The position numbers were made by a program, and so were the translations under genes. A DNA stretch of 64,000 bases, from contig NZ_RJZE01000022.1 in NCBI RefSeq assembly GCF_003986935.1, positions 1 through 64,000 on the forward strand, in the 5' to 3' direction. This document shows positions 36,039 to 45,924 of this stretch, one piece after another; position 1 is the first letter of the stretch; every line of letters starts with the position of its first letter. The stretch is from Paraburkholderia kururiensis JCM 10599 = LMG 19447. GTDB lineage: Bacteria > Pseudomonadota > Gammaproteobacteria > Burkholderiales > Burkholderiaceae. The notes under the pieces were generated by a model, which worked only from the letters and a program-made list of their open reading frames with translations, had not been told where the DNA came from and did not search any database.

Positions 36039-36818
36039 ATGTCGCCCGCCACCCCAGCCGCCCAGCCCTCGCCCGCTTCGCGCCGGCAGCCTGCCGGACG
36101 CAAGTCGCAGCAGCGCGTGAAGGAAATTCTTCAGGCCGGGCGCGACGTGTTCTCGGAAAAAGGCTACGAACGCGCCACCACGGCGGAGATCGCGCAGCGG
36201 CTCGGCATTTCCGAGGCCACCGTGTTCAGCTACTTTCGCGGCAAGCGGGAGCTATGCGCACGCGTGATCGGCGACTGGTACGACGAAATCATCGACGCCA
36301 TCGAAACAGGCCTGCCGCGCGACGGCACCGTGCGCCAGCAGTTTGCGTTCATCGTGCGTACGCATTTGCGGCTCATGCTCGTGAACGGCACGGGTCTGTG
36401 CGCGCTGGTGCTCTCCGAAGGCCGCACACGTCACCACGATCTGTCCGAAGCGCTCACGGACCTGCAACGCCGCTACACGGCGCCGCTCATGCGCGTGCTC
36501 GCGCGCGGCCAGCAAGGTGGACAGGTGCGCTCCGACATGCCGCTGCGGCTGTTGCGCTCGCTCGTGTTCGGGCCGATGGAGCATGTGCTGTGGGACGCCA
36601 CGCTGGCGAACCGCCGCATCGATATCGAAACCACCGCCGAGCGGCTCATCGATGTGCTCTGGGCCGCCTTGCAGCCACCCGACGTGGCAGTCGCGGCGCT
36701 CGTGCAGTTCAGCCAGGAGGTGGGCGAAGCCGCGAAGCGGCTGGAGGCAGCGCGGGCGGCCCAGTCCGGACGGGCAAGCGTTCAAGGCGACGGCGCGGCA
36801 GCGGCGCGGGAGGATTGA
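36039..36818 (+). CDS. TetR-family regulator, probable regulator of the liu operon (LiuQ-like)
   Basis: The 259-residue protein has an N-terminal TetR HTH (VKEILQAGRDVFSEKGYERATTAEIAQRLGISEATVFSYFRGKREL), then a helical ligand domain. The tail is Ala-rich, and Pro/Ala-rich residues lie before the HTH. The ATG at 36039 is chosen; a GTG at 36024 would add five residues. It is divergent from liuABCD with a palindromic site in the gap. In Burkholderiales TetR-type LiuQ regulators control leucine catabolism, so that role is likely but unproven here. Confidence 0.85.
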   Translation: MSPATPAAQPSPASRRQPAGRKSQQRVKEILQAGRDVFSEKGYERATTAEIAQRLGISEATVFSYFRGKRELCARVIGDWYDEIIDAIETGLPRDGTVRQQFAFIVRTHLRLMLVNGTGLCALVLSEGRTRHHDLSEALTDLQRRYTAPLMRVLARGQQGGQVRSDMPLRLLRSLVFGPMEHVLWDATLANRRIDIETTAERLIDVLWAALQPPDVAVAALVQFSQEVGEAAKRLEAARAAQSGRASVQGDGAAAARED

Positions 36819-36896
36819 GCGGTGCGGGTGACGGGGTGCCGCCCCAGCGGCCGATCGTGCCGATTGCGCCTCGTCTGCCGTAGCGGCGCCTGGCGG

Positions 36897-36935
36897 CTAG
36901 CGTGGCCGGGGGCGCCTGGGCGCTGGCCACGCTAG
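36897..36935. other. perfect 11-bp inverted repeat
   Basis: CTAGCGTGGCC (36897-36907) pairs perfectly with GGCCACGCTAG (36925-36935) around a 17-nt GC-rich loop. It is 80 bp after the TetR stop, on the way to the DUF2891 gene. There is no T-run, so this is not a classical terminator. Confidence 0.6.
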
Positions 36936-37111
36936 TCCGGGCGCAAAGCTGACCGCGCGTGGTAACGAGCACCCGAGCCGCCTCGTCACGCCACCCGCGC
37001 TTCCCCTCCCTTCACTTTATCGATTATTTATCGATAATCTGTCGTGTAAGATTCGCCGCTGCTCTTCCGCTCTTCCCCGTACCCGCTCCCCCCAATCCCC
37101 ACGAGGCGCCG

Positions 37112-38122
37112 ATGTCCGCACAACTCACCTCCGCCCTTGCATCGAAATTCGCCACGCTCGCGCTCGGGCACCTCACGCGCGAGTACCCCAACAAGCTCAC
37201 GCATTCGCTCGCGGGTCCGCAGGACGTGCAAGGGCCGCGTGCGCTGCATCCCATCTTCTACGGCAGCTACGACTGGCATTCGTGCGTGCATGGCTATTGG
37301 CTCGTGCTGCGCTTGATCGACCGCTTTCCGGGGCTGCCCGAAGCCCCGCAGATCGTCGCCGTGGTGGATGAGCATTTCACCGAGGAAAAAGTGGCCGGCG
37401 AGCGCGCCTACCTCGACCTGCCGCACAACCGCGGCTTCGAGCGGCCCTACGGCTGGGCATGGCTGCTGGCGCTCGCGGCCGAAGCCGCCGAATTGAGGGT
37501 GCCCCAGGCGCCGCGCTGGTCGCAGACGCTCGCGCCGCTCACGGAGGCCTTCGTCGAACGCTTCGAGGAATTCTTGCCGAAGGCGACGTATCCGCTGCGC
37601 GTCGGCACGCACTTCAATACGGCGTTCGCGCTCGCGCTAGCGCTGGATTTCGCGCGGCGCACGTCGCGCGATTCGCTGGCCGCGCTGATCGAAGAGACGG
37701 CGAGGCGCTGGTACCTGAACGACGCGGCGTGCCAGGCATGGGAGCCGTCCGGCGACGAGTTCCTCTCGCCCTCGCTGATGGAAGCGGAGTTGATGAGCCG
37801 CGTGCTGGCGCCGCGCGAATTCGAGCCCTGGCTTACACGCTTCCTGCCGGGGCTCGACGCACGCGAGCCCGCCACGCTCTTTACGCCCGCGACGGTCACG
37901 GACCGCAGCGACGGCAAGATTGCGCATCTCGATGGCCTCAACCTGAGCCGCGCGTGGTGCCAACGGTCGCTCGCGCGCGTGCTGCCGAGCGCCGACCCGC
38001 GCGTGCCGGTGCTGCTCGACGCCGCACAAACGCATCTGGCGACCGCACTGGATCACGTGGCCGGCGACTACATGGGCGAGCACTGGCTCGCCACGTTTGC
38101 GACGCTGGCGCTCGAAGCGTAA
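37112..38122 (+). CDS. DUF2891 family protein
   Basis: The 336-residue protein matches DUF2891: LHPIFYGSYDWHSCVHGYWLVLRL near residue 47, then RPYGWAWLLALAAE, GTHFNTAFALALALDFAR and GDEFLSPSLMEAELMSR. The repeated helical pairs resemble an alpha/alpha toroid, as in glycoside-processing or lanthionine-type enzymes. The activity is unknown. His and Asp in SYDWHS could be catalytic. GAGG precedes the ATG at 37112. It is transcribed alone and converges on the LysR gene. Confidence 0.85.
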   Translation: MSAQLTSALASKFATLALGHLTREYPNKLTHSLAGPQDVQGPRALHPIFYGSYDWHSCVHGYWLVLRLIDRFPGLPEAPQIVAVVDEHFTEEKVAGERAYLDLPHNRGFERPYGWAWLLALAAEAAELRVPQAPRWSQTLAPLTEAFVERFEEFLPKATYPLRVGTHFNTAFALALALDFARRTSRDSLAALIEETARRWYLNDAACQAWEPSGDEFLSPSLMEAELMSRVLAPREFEPWLTRFLPGLDAREPATLFTPATVTDRSDGKIAHLDGLNLSRAWCQRSLARVLPSADPRVPVLLDAAQTHLATALDHVAGDYMGEHWLATFATLALEA

Positions 38123-38150
38123 GAGAAAGGTCCGCCGCGGGCGCGCGGGA

Positions 38151-39146
38151 TTAGCGTGCTCCCCGCGCCTTTGCGGCGCGCGGTGTGGCTGCGGGTTGGG
38201 GCTTCACCCCACGTGGCTGCGGCTGCGCCGTCTTCTTCGCCCTGCCCGGTTTCTCCAGTCTCGCCGCCCGCGCCGGCCACGACTGTGCCGCAAGGCTCAC
38301 CGCATCGGCGAATGCATGCGCGGCCTCGCTGCGGCTGTGCGGTGCCCGCTCTACCAGGCCGATCTCACGGCAGAACGACGGGTCGCCAACATCGAGGGCC
38401 GTCACGCCCGGCGGCCATGCCGTGAGCCCCAACGTCTTCGGTACCAGCGCGCAACCCACGCCATGCGCCACCAACTGCACGATGGCGTCGAGTTCATCGA
38501 GTTCCACTACGTCGCGAACCGTCATCCGCGTACGGCGCAGAAAGCGGTCCACCACGCGCCCGCCGAACGAACTGCGGTCGTAACGCACGAACGGCGCTGT
38601 CTTGAGCACGGTGCGCCAGTCCGTGGCGGCAAGCGCATCGGGCACGAGCAGCACGAACGGTTCGACCGCGAGCGTGCGCCACTCGAGTTCGGAAGGCAGC
38701 GCAAACGGCGGGCGAATGATGACGGCGACGTCGATCTCGCCCGCGTCCACCTGCCCGAGCAGATTCAGCGACACGCCCGGCACCACGCGAATGCGCCAGC
38801 CCGGCCACTGGCCGCAAAAGGCATGAATGGCGCCGACGAGAAACGACGTCTGCGCCGAAGCGATTGCGCCCACGCGCAGCACGCCGGTCTTCTGCGCGGC
38901 CGCCCCACGCTTGCCGAGGCGCGCGTAGAGCGTCATCAATTCGCCGGCTAGCGCGAGCGTCTCGCGACCTGCGGGCGAGAGCCGCGCCGAACGCCCCGTG
39001 CGATCGAACAGCGCGACGCCGAGTTCCTCTTCGAGCCGCTGCATCTGCGCACTCACCGCGGACTGCGTGAGCCCGATGCGCGCGCCGGCTGCAGAAAACG
39101 TGCCGTGCTCGGCCACGGCGAGAAAAGTCTTGAGTTCGCGAAGCAT
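38151..39146 (-). CDS. LysR-family transcriptional regulator
   Basis: The 331-residue protein has the LysR HTH (LKTFLAVAEHGTFSAAGARIGLTQSAVSAQMQRLEEELGVALFDR, as successive helices) and a periplasmic-binding-type effector domain from about residue 90 to 290. The C-terminus ends in an unusual 30-residue basic, Pro/Ala/Lys-rich tail (KKTAQPQPRGVKPQPAATPR). It is divergent from the VOC gene at 39263, with a palindrome between them, so it probably regulates that gene. Confidence 0.92.
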   Translation of the reverse strand: MLRELKTFLAVAEHGTFSAAGARIGLTQSAVSAQMQRLEEELGVALFDRTGRSARLSPAGRETLALAGELMTLYARLGKRGAAAQKTGVLRVGAIASAQTSFLVGAIHAFCGQWPGWRIRVVPGVSLNLLGQVDAGEIDVAVIIRPPFALPSELEWRTLAVEPFVLLVPDALAATDWRTVLKTAPFVRYDRSSFGGRVVDRFLRRTRMTVRDVVELDELDAIVQLVAHGVGCALVPKTLGLTAWPPGVTALDVGDPSFCREIGLVERAPHSRSEAAHAFADAVSLAAQSWPARAARLEKPGRAKKTAQPQPRGVKPQPAATPRAAKARGAR

Positions 39147-39156
39147 GGTGATTCAT

Positions 39157-39190
39157 CGATAAATTTTGTGCTGAGCACGAAAATATATCG
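39157..39190. promoter_or_regulatory. LysR-type operator in the LysR/VOC divergent gap
   Basis: The perfect core GTGCTGAGCAC (39168-39178) is flanked by TTTT on the left and AAAA on the right. CGATA (39157-39161) and TATCG (39186-39190) lie further out. The dyad sits just upstream of the LysR start, as LysR autoregulatory sites do. Confidence 0.6.
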
Positions 39191-39262
39191 TTTCTCGCCA
39201 ATTTCCGTCATGAGTAGACTGGGCGTTTTCTAACCGGTCACATCGCACAGCCGCCCATCGCC

Positions 39263-39718
39263 ATGAGCCAGACTGCCGCCGCTTCCAACATCGCATCCAC
39301 CTCCATTCCGCCGTTCCACCTCGCCTTCCCTGTTCACAGCATCGCCGCCGCGCGCGAGTTCTACGGCGCGCTGCTGGGCTGCCCCGAAGGACGCAGCTCG
39401 GACGCCTGGGTGGACTTCAATTTCTACGGGCACCAGATCGTTGCTCACCTCGCGCCCGAGGAAGTCGGGCACCGCAAGACAAGCGCCGTGGACGGCGATG
39501 CGGTGCCCGTCCGCCATTTCGGCGTCGTGCTTTCCATGCCGGAGTGGGAACAGATTTCGGCGAAGCTGACAGCGGCGGGCATCGACTTCATCATCGAGCC
39601 GCATATCCGCTTCAAGGGCGAAGTGGGCGAACAGGCGACGATGTTCTTTCTCGATCCGTCGGGCAACGCACTGGAAATCAAGGCGTTCGCGAATATGGCG
39701 TCGCTGTTCGCGAAGTAG
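39263..39718 (+). CDS. VOC-family protein (glyoxalase/dioxygenase fold)
   Basis: The 151-residue protein has one vicinal-oxygen-chelate unit pair: PPFHLAFPVHSIAAAREFYGALLGC at the N-terminus, WVDFNFYGHQIVAHL, RHFGVVLSMPEWEQ and MFFLDPSGNALEIKAF. The metal ligands expected are H19, H70-range His and the final Glu of LEIKAF. The specific reaction is not identifiable. It is the only gene read from the divergent LysR promoter, so its product may act on the LysR effector. Confidence 0.87.
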   Translation: MSQTAAASNIASTSIPPFHLAFPVHSIAAAREFYGALLGCPEGRSSDAWVDFNFYGHQIVAHLAPEEVGHRKTSAVDGDAVPVRHFGVVLSMPEWEQISAKLTAAGIDFIIEPHIRFKGEVGEQATMFFLDPSGNALEIKAFANMASLFAK

Positions 39719-39822
39719 ACGTGAAGCGCGCTGCGCCCGCGTCTCATCACGAAACGGGGGGGCAGCGCGGAAGCTTTCATGCGCGCGGGCCGCGAGAGCA
39801 ATCGCGCGGCCGCTCGCAAACA

Positions 39823-41295
39823 TCAACGGCGCGCCAGCACCCAGTAGAACACCCCACCCAGCGCCACGCCGATAAACCACGAGAAGTTCGCGAACGCCTT
39901 CAGCGAAGGCACGAACGCGCACGCCACCGCAATCGCCGCGGCCGGCAGCAACGCGCCCACCGCGCGCCAGTTCACGCCGTTGCTGTACCAGTAGGCGCCT
40001 TGCGGGGACATCGAGTAAAGCTCGTCCGTCACGACCTGCTGGCGCTTCACGAGGAAGTAGTCCACCAGCAGCAGACCGTACAGCGGCCCGATGAAACCGC
40101 CCAACACGTCGAGCGTGTAGTGGATCACTTCGGGATTGTTGAACAGGTTCCACGGCGTGATGAACACCGACGCCACGGCCGCCAGCATGCCACCCGCGCG
40201 CCAGCTGATGCGGCTGGGCGCAACGTTGGAAAAATCGAACGCGGGCGAAACGAAGTTCGCAACGATGTTGATGCCGATGGTGGCCACCATGAAGGTCAGC
40301 GCGCCGAGCACCACCGCGAACGGCTGATCGATGCGGCTCACCGTTTCTACGGGATCCGTAATAAGTTGGCCGAACACAGGCAGCGTGGCCGACGTCGTGA
40401 TGACCGTGATCACCGAGAACGCCAGGAAGTTGACCGGCAACCCCCAGAAGTTGCCGCGCTTCACGCTGCCGAAGCTCTTGCAGTAGCGCGAGAAGTCGCC
40501 GAAGTTGAGCATGGGCCCCGAGAAATACGAGACCACCAGCGAGATAGCGGTGATCATGACGGGCAGCCCGTCCCAGCCGCTGTATTTCACCTGGCCCAGG
40601 TTGAGCCCGATGTTCGAGACGCCCGCGCGCGCCACCATGTAGATGGCAAGCACGAACATCACGACGTAGACGGCTGGCCCCGCGAAGTCGATGAACTTCT
40701 TGATGGTCTCCATGCCGTTCCAGAACACGAGCGCCTGCAAGAGCCACAGCACCATGAAGCCGGCCCAGCCCAGGTACGAGAGACCCAGCCAGCCGTGCTG
40801 ATGCACGTCCGCGTACGGCATGAGCGAAGGCGCGAACTTCAGCACGACCACCACGAACGCGCTCGACGCGAGGTAGGTCTGGATGCCATACCACGCCACG
40901 GCGATGAGCCCGCGAATCACTGCGGGCACGTTCGCGCCGAGCACGCCGAACGTGGCGCGGCAGATCACGGGATACGGCACGCCGTGCTTCTGGCTCGACT
41001 TGGCGATGAGGTTGCAGAACACGTTCACGATCGCAATGCCCACGATCAGCGAAACGAGCACCTGCCAGCTTGCCAGTCCCAACGCGAAGAGGCTGCCCGC
41101 GAACACGTAGCCGCCCACGCTGTGCACGTCGGACATCCAGAACGCGAAGATGTTGTAGGCGCCCCAGTGCTGGTCCTTGAGCGGCGCGAGGTCGTCGTTG
41201 CACAGGCGCTCGCTGTAGCCGGCGCGCGCCGCGATGTCGTCCTGCGCATCCGCAGGCCGCCCTGGAATGGCGGCGGAATTGATGAGATCAGCCAT
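39823..41295 (-). CDS. NCS1-family nucleobase/hydantoin permease
   Basis: The 490-residue protein has 12 membrane segments. The NCS1 signature includes NIFAFWMSDVHSVGGYVFAGSLFALGL in helix 1, the PVICRATFGVLGANVPAVIRG region and NFGDFSRYCKSF. NCS1 carriers import uracil, cytosine, allantoin, hydantoins or related cyclic compounds with Na+ or H+. No hydantoinase or catabolic gene is adjacent, so the substrate cannot be fixed. The ATG at 41295 follows GGAGG. It is divergent from a GntR gene that probably controls it. Confidence 0.92.
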   Translation of the reverse strand: MADLINSAAIPGRPADAQDDIAARAGYSERLCNDDLAPLKDQHWGAYNIFAFWMSDVHSVGGYVFAGSLFALGLASWQVLVSLIVGIAIVNVFCNLIAKSSQKHGVPYPVICRATFGVLGANVPAVIRGLIAVAWYGIQTYLASSAFVVVVLKFAPSLMPYADVHQHGWLGLSYLGWAGFMVLWLLQALVFWNGMETIKKFIDFAGPAVYVVMFVLAIYMVARAGVSNIGLNLGQVKYSGWDGLPVMITAISLVVSYFSGPMLNFGDFSRYCKSFGSVKRGNFWGLPVNFLAFSVITVITTSATLPVFGQLITDPVETVSRIDQPFAVVLGALTFMVATIGINIVANFVSPAFDFSNVAPSRISWRAGGMLAAVASVFITPWNLFNNPEVIHYTLDVLGGFIGPLYGLLLVDYFLVKRQQVVTDELYSMSPQGAYWYSNGVNWRAVGALLPAAAIAVACAFVPSLKAFANFSWFIGVALGGVFYWVLARR

Positions 41296-41841
41296 GACGG
41301 CCTCCAGTCGAAGGGAGCGCGCTGCGAGGCCTGCGTAGAGGGTCGGCCTCGATCGCGCCGGATCGAAATGGACTCTCCCGCCACCCTGCGCGGCGCTGCG
41401 AACGGACGATGCAGCGCCGCGCCTTCGGCGAAGAAAGCGCGGGGGTACTTCGGTGCTGCCGGTTGGAAAAATAGGTGGAGCGGCGCTGCGACTGCATTCA
41501 CTGCCAATCTGCAAACGACGACTGCAAGCATGGACTGCGGGGCACACGCGGCGGCCGACGCGTATTACCCGAGTTGCTGGAGGCCCATCGTAAAGTGGCC
41601 AAAAAGATTGTCAACAAATTTCCTGGCAGGTCGAATTATTTCGACACCTCAAGGCAGGGTCAAAAGATAAACAAGTGCTGAACGCCGCGCTATTCCGGTG
41701 CATTTGCACCGCTACGCGGCATAGCCCGCACCAGATATTGATAACAATCCTGCCCGCGAAGACGCGCTTGCCGCGCATCCCACATTGTTGACAGTCTTTG
41801 TATTCGCGCTACGATGGAGCGCGATCCGAACCCTGCCCGCC
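41296..41841. promoter_or_regulatory. divergent promoter region of the NCS1 permease and GntR genes
   Basis: The 546-bp gap has no protein-like open frame. Its right half is AT-richer than the surroundings. TGTCAACAA at 41609-41617 and its reverse complement TTGTTGACA at 41785-41793 are the only matching elements I see. The first is part of TTGTCAACAA, a TTGT/ACAA dyad of the sort GntR/FCD regulators bind. Confidence 0.55.
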
Positions 41842-42582
41842 ATGACAGAAACGAATACCAACGGAACCGGCAATCTGAAACCCGATGCGATTGCCGCTCA
41901 CATCCGCACCGCCATTCTCGAACACCGCCTGGCGCCAGGCACCAAGCTCACCGAAGCGCAACTGTGCGACATCTTCGGCGTAAAGCGCGGGCCCATCCGC
42001 CTCGCCCTCGCCCAGCTGGCGAGCGAACGGCTCGTCGATCTGGAGCCGAACCGCGGTGCCTATGTGGCGAGTCCGTCGCTGAAGGAGGTGCATGAAGTGT
42101 TCGAGATGCGACGCATCATCGAGCAGGCCGTGATCGAGCGCGTGGCGGGCGAACGCGGCATGCCGCGGCACCTCAAGACGATCAAGAGCCTGATCGGCCA
42201 GGAGCGCAAGGCGTTCGAGAGCCGCGACTTCGCACAATGGATTCGCCTCTCGGGCCAGTTCCATACCGAGCTTGCGACGCTCACGGGCAATGAGGTGCTC
42301 TGCGATTGCCTCAATGGCCTCGTCGCGCGGTCCACCCTGATCTCGGCGCTCTACGAATCGCTGGGCCGCAGCCCGTGCTCGTTCGACGACCACGCCGCCA
42401 TCGTCGCCGCCCTCGAAGCCGGCCACGCCGCCGAAGCCGCCGACCTCATGTCGCGCCATCTGCGCAGCGTCGAGGTGAAGATGCTGGACCGGCCCTCGCA
42501 CGGCAACGTCGATCTGCGCGACGTGTTCGGACCGATGCAGACACAGTCGCGCGACGCGTCGGCCGCCGCCGATAAAAGCTGA
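41842..42582 (+). CDS. GntR-family regulator, FCD subfamily
   Basis: The 246-residue protein has a winged HTH (LKPDAIAAHIRTAILEHRLAPGTKLTEAQLCDIFGVKRGPIRLALAQLASERLVDLEPNRGAYV as continuous helices and wing) and an FCD ligand domain (EVFEMRRIIEQAVIERVAG, FHTELATLTGN, DDHAAIVAALEAGHAAEAADLMSRHL). The ATG at 41842 has no visible ribosome site; an upstream in-frame start at 41785 would overlap the operator-like element. It is divergent from the NCS1 permease and is its likely regulator. Confidence 0.88.
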   Translation: MTETNTNGTGNLKPDAIAAHIRTAILEHRLAPGTKLTEAQLCDIFGVKRGPIRLALAQLASERLVDLEPNRGAYVASPSLKEVHEVFEMRRIIEQAVIERVAGERGMPRHLKTIKSLIGQERKAFESRDFAQWIRLSGQFHTELATLTGNEVLCDCLNGLVARSTLISALYESLGRSPCSFDDHAAIVAALEAGHAAEAADLMSRHLRSVEVKMLDRPSHGNVDLRDVFGPMQTQSRDASAAADKS

Positions 42583-42620
42583 GGAAAGCCAACGATAGCC
42601 AACCAAAGCCAACCAAAGCC
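42581..42620. repeat. 10-bp degenerate tandem repeat
   Basis: Four 10-bp steps (GAGGAAAGCC, AACGATAGCC, AACCAAAGCC, AACCAAAGCC) begin at the end of the GntR stop codon. The last two are identical. They are non-coding. Confidence 0.7.
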
Positions 42621-42932
42621 GACAACAAACACGGCACGCCAATTCGCCCGCACGCCCGTTCCAAAGCGGGCCACGCACCGTCAAAGCCCTCCTGATTTAC
42701 CCCAATCCCGGCCTTCGTCCTGCTGCAACGCACGACATTTCGGAGGCCTTGTGTCGCAAGGCTTCTCGCCCTTCGTTCTAACGATCCCTGACGCCTTGCA
42801 TCGTTTAGCGTTCCTTGACGACGCCGCATGGGGCTGCTGTACTAAATCAAACCAATTGATTTACTCCCACAGAGCCGAGCCACGCAGCCGGCCACCCCAC
42901 AGCCGTCAATCAAGAAACCGGAGGAGCGTTCC
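42583..42932. other. intergenic region before the sugar-binding protein gene
   Basis: This 350-bp gap holds the 10-bp repeat at its left end. The probable promoter and leader of the frc operon lie in its AT-richer right half (around 42838-42870), followed by the ribosome site GGAGGAG. I see no clear operator palindrome and no gene. Confidence 0.5.
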
Positions 42933-43943
42933 ATGAGACTTCATCTGCATCCCGTCAGCCGGCGAGTCTTCGCCCGGTGTGCCGCCTTGAGCGTCGCCGT
43001 TTCCGCCATCTGGTGCGCCGCGTCCGCGCAAGCCGCCGATCAGGTCGTGGTGGGCCTCATCACGAAAACGGACACCAATCCGTTCTTCGTGAAGATGCGT
43101 CAGGGCGCCGAGGCCGCCGCGCAGAAGAACGGCGCGAAGCTGCTCACGGCGGCGGGCAAGTTCGACGGCGACAACGCAAGCCAGGTCACCGCCATCGAGA
43201 ACATGCTCACGGCCGGCGCGAAAGCGATTCTGATCACGCCGAGCGACACCAAGGCCATCGTGCCGAGCATCAAGAAGGCGCGCGCGGCAGGAGCCATCGT
43301 GATCGCGCTCGATACGCCGACCGAGCCGCAGGACGCCACCGACGCCCTCTTCGCCACCGACAACTTCAAGGCCGGCGTGCTGATCGGCGAATACGCGAAG
43401 GCGGCCATGGCCGGCAAGCCCGCGAAGATCGCGACGCTCGACCTTGCGCCCGGCATCTCAGTGGGCGTGCTGCGCCACAACGGCTTTCTGAAGGGCTTCG
43501 GCATCAAGGAAGGCGACGCGTCCATCGTGTGCAGCCAGGACACGCGCGGAGACCAGGCGAAGGGCCAGACGGCGATGGAGAACTGCCTGCAGAAGTCGCC
43601 GGACATCAACCTCGTCTACACGATCAACGAACCGGCCGCGGCGGGCGCCTGGCGCGCACTGAAGGCCGCGGGCAAAGACAAGAGCGTGATGATCGTCTCG
43701 ATCGACGGCGGCTGTGACGGCGTGCGCAACGTGCAGGCCGGCGCCATTGCGGCGACCTCGCAGCAGTATCCGCTCAAGATGGCCGAACTCGGCGTGAACG
43801 CGGGCGTGGAGTATGCGAAGACGGGCAAGAAGCCGAGCGGCTATCACGACACGGGCGTCACGCTCATCACCGACAAGCCGATGTCCGGCGTCGACAGCAA
43901 GGACTCGAAGTTCGGGCTGGAGAACTGCTGGGGCAACAAGTAA
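42933..43943 (+). CDS. frcB: sugar ABC transporter substrate-binding protein (fructose type)
   Basis: The 336-residue protein has a signal peptide (MRLHLHPVSRRVFARCAALSVA to AQAAD). A type-1 periplasmic binding fold of the RbsB/FrcB family follows, with GLITKTDTNPFFVKMRQGAEAAA, ITPSDTKAIVPSI, ALDTPTEPQDATDALFATDNFKAG and VSIDGGCDGVRNVQ. The latter features resemble fructose-binding FrcB. The ribosome site GGAGGAG precedes the ATG. Permease and ATPase genes follow in order, then a ROK repressor. Confidence 0.9.
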   Translation: MRLHLHPVSRRVFARCAALSVAVSAIWCAASAQAADQVVVGLITKTDTNPFFVKMRQGAEAAAQKNGAKLLTAAGKFDGDNASQVTAIENMLTAGAKAILITPSDTKAIVPSIKKARAAGAIVIALDTPTEPQDATDALFATDNFKAGVLIGEYAKAAMAGKPAKIATLDLAPGISVGVLRHNGFLKGFGIKEGDASIVCSQDTRGDQAKGQTAMENCLQKSPDINLVYTINEPAAAGAWRALKAAGKDKSVMIVSIDGGCDGVRNVQAGAIAATSQQYPLKMAELGVNAGVEYAKTGKKPSGYHDTGVTLITDKPMSGVDSKDSKFGLENCWGNK

Positions 43944-44005
43944 GCAGCGCCGGCGCCGTGTCGCTTTCCGTTCTTCCCGCTGTCATTGCCTGAGAGGAGT
44001 GCATC

Positions 44006-44998
44006 ATGCCGACTCCAACCGCGCCGGCGCCGAGCCCGCGCCAGCATCACTTCGCAGACCACCTGCCGTCCATCGCCGACGTCGGGCCGTTCCTCGCGCT
44101 CGTGCTCGCGTGCGCGTTCTTCATCTCGCAGAGCAACCGCTTCCTCTCGTTCGAGAATCTTTCGCTGATTCTCCAGCAGACGATGGTGGTCGCCGTGATC
44201 GCGATCGGTCAGACGCTCATCGTACTGACGGGCGGCATCGATCTTTCCTGCGGCATGGTGATGGCGTTCGGCTCCATCGTGATGACGCGCTTCGCCGTGA
44301 TACTCGGCCTGCCGCCGGTGCTCGCCATCGCCTGCGGCATCGCGGCCACCACGCTGTTCGGGCTCTTGAACGGCGTGCTGATCACGCGTATCAAGCTGCC
44401 GCCGTTCATCGTGACGCTCGGCACGCTGAACATCGCGTTCGCGCTCACGCAGATCTACTCGAACGCGGAGAGCGTGTCGAACCTGCCCAACGCGATCATG
44501 TTCTTCGGCAACACGTTCGGCCTGGGGCACGCGCAGGTGACGTACGGCACGGTGCTCACGCTCTTCATGTACCTCTTCACGTGGTTCGTGTTGCGCGACA
44601 CAGTGCCGGGCCGGCATCTCTACGCGCTCGGCAACAACGCCGAAGCGGCGCGGCTCATGGGGCTCTCGTCGCAACGCATCCTGCTCACCGTCTACGGGCT
44701 CGCGGGCGCCATCTACGGCATCGCGGCACTGCTTTCGGTGGCACGCACAGGCGTGGGCGATCCGCAGGCCGGGCAGACGGAAAACCTCGACAGCATCACC
44801 GCCGTGGTGCTGGGCGGCACGAGCCTTTTCGGCGGACGCGGCACGATTGTCGGCACGCTGCTGGGTGCGCTGATCGTGGGCGTGTTCCGCAACGGGCTCA
44901 CGCTGATCGGCGTGTCGTCGGTGTACCAGGTGCTGATCACCGGCATTCTCGTGATTCTCGCCGTGGCCGCGGACAAGCTCTCGCATCGCCGCGCCTGA
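44006..44998 (+). CDS. frcC: sugar ABC transporter permease (fructose type)
   Basis: The 330-residue protein has eight to ten membrane segments in the RbsC/FrcC arrangement: VAVIAIGQTLIVLTGGIDLSCGMVMAFGSIVMT, NGVLITRIKLPPFIVTLGTLNIAFALT, GRHLYALGNNAEAARLMGLSSQR and VLGGTSLFGGRGTIVGTLLGALIVGVFRNGLTLIGV. It forms the inner-membrane channel of the importer. The ATG at 44006 follows GAGAGGAG. It sits between frcB and the ATPase gene. Confidence 0.92.
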   Translation: MPTPTAPAPSPRQHHFADHLPSIADVGPFLALVLACAFFISQSNRFLSFENLSLILQQTMVVAVIAIGQTLIVLTGGIDLSCGMVMAFGSIVMTRFAVILGLPPVLAIACGIAATTLFGLLNGVLITRIKLPPFIVTLGTLNIAFALTQIYSNAESVSNLPNAIMFFGNTFGLGHAQVTYGTVLTLFMYLFTWFVLRDTVPGRHLYALGNNAEAARLMGLSSQRILLTVYGLAGAIYGIAALLSVARTGVGDPQAGQTENLDSITAVVLGGTSLFGGRGTIVGTLLGALIVGVFRNGLTLIGVSSVYQVLITGILVILAVAADKLSHRRA

Positions 44999-45065
44999 CG
45001 CGCGACGGTACGAGTCCAGCCTCGGTCTCAGCCTCAGCCTACGTCTCGCAAGCAAGGAGCAAGCG

Positions 45066-45863
<798 letters not shown>

Positions 45864-45924
45864 ACGTCTTTGCGCGCCAGCCCCTTCACTCTCATTTCCC
45901 GCACGCCCAGCCCGCTCCCCCGCA

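Noticed and set aside
39544..41670. 708-codon plus-strand frame across the VOC gene end and the NCS1 permease
   Set aside because: It is an antisense shadow of the permease. The translation is His/Arg/Glu-rich with no domain pattern, and the permease motifs are unmistakable on the minus strand.
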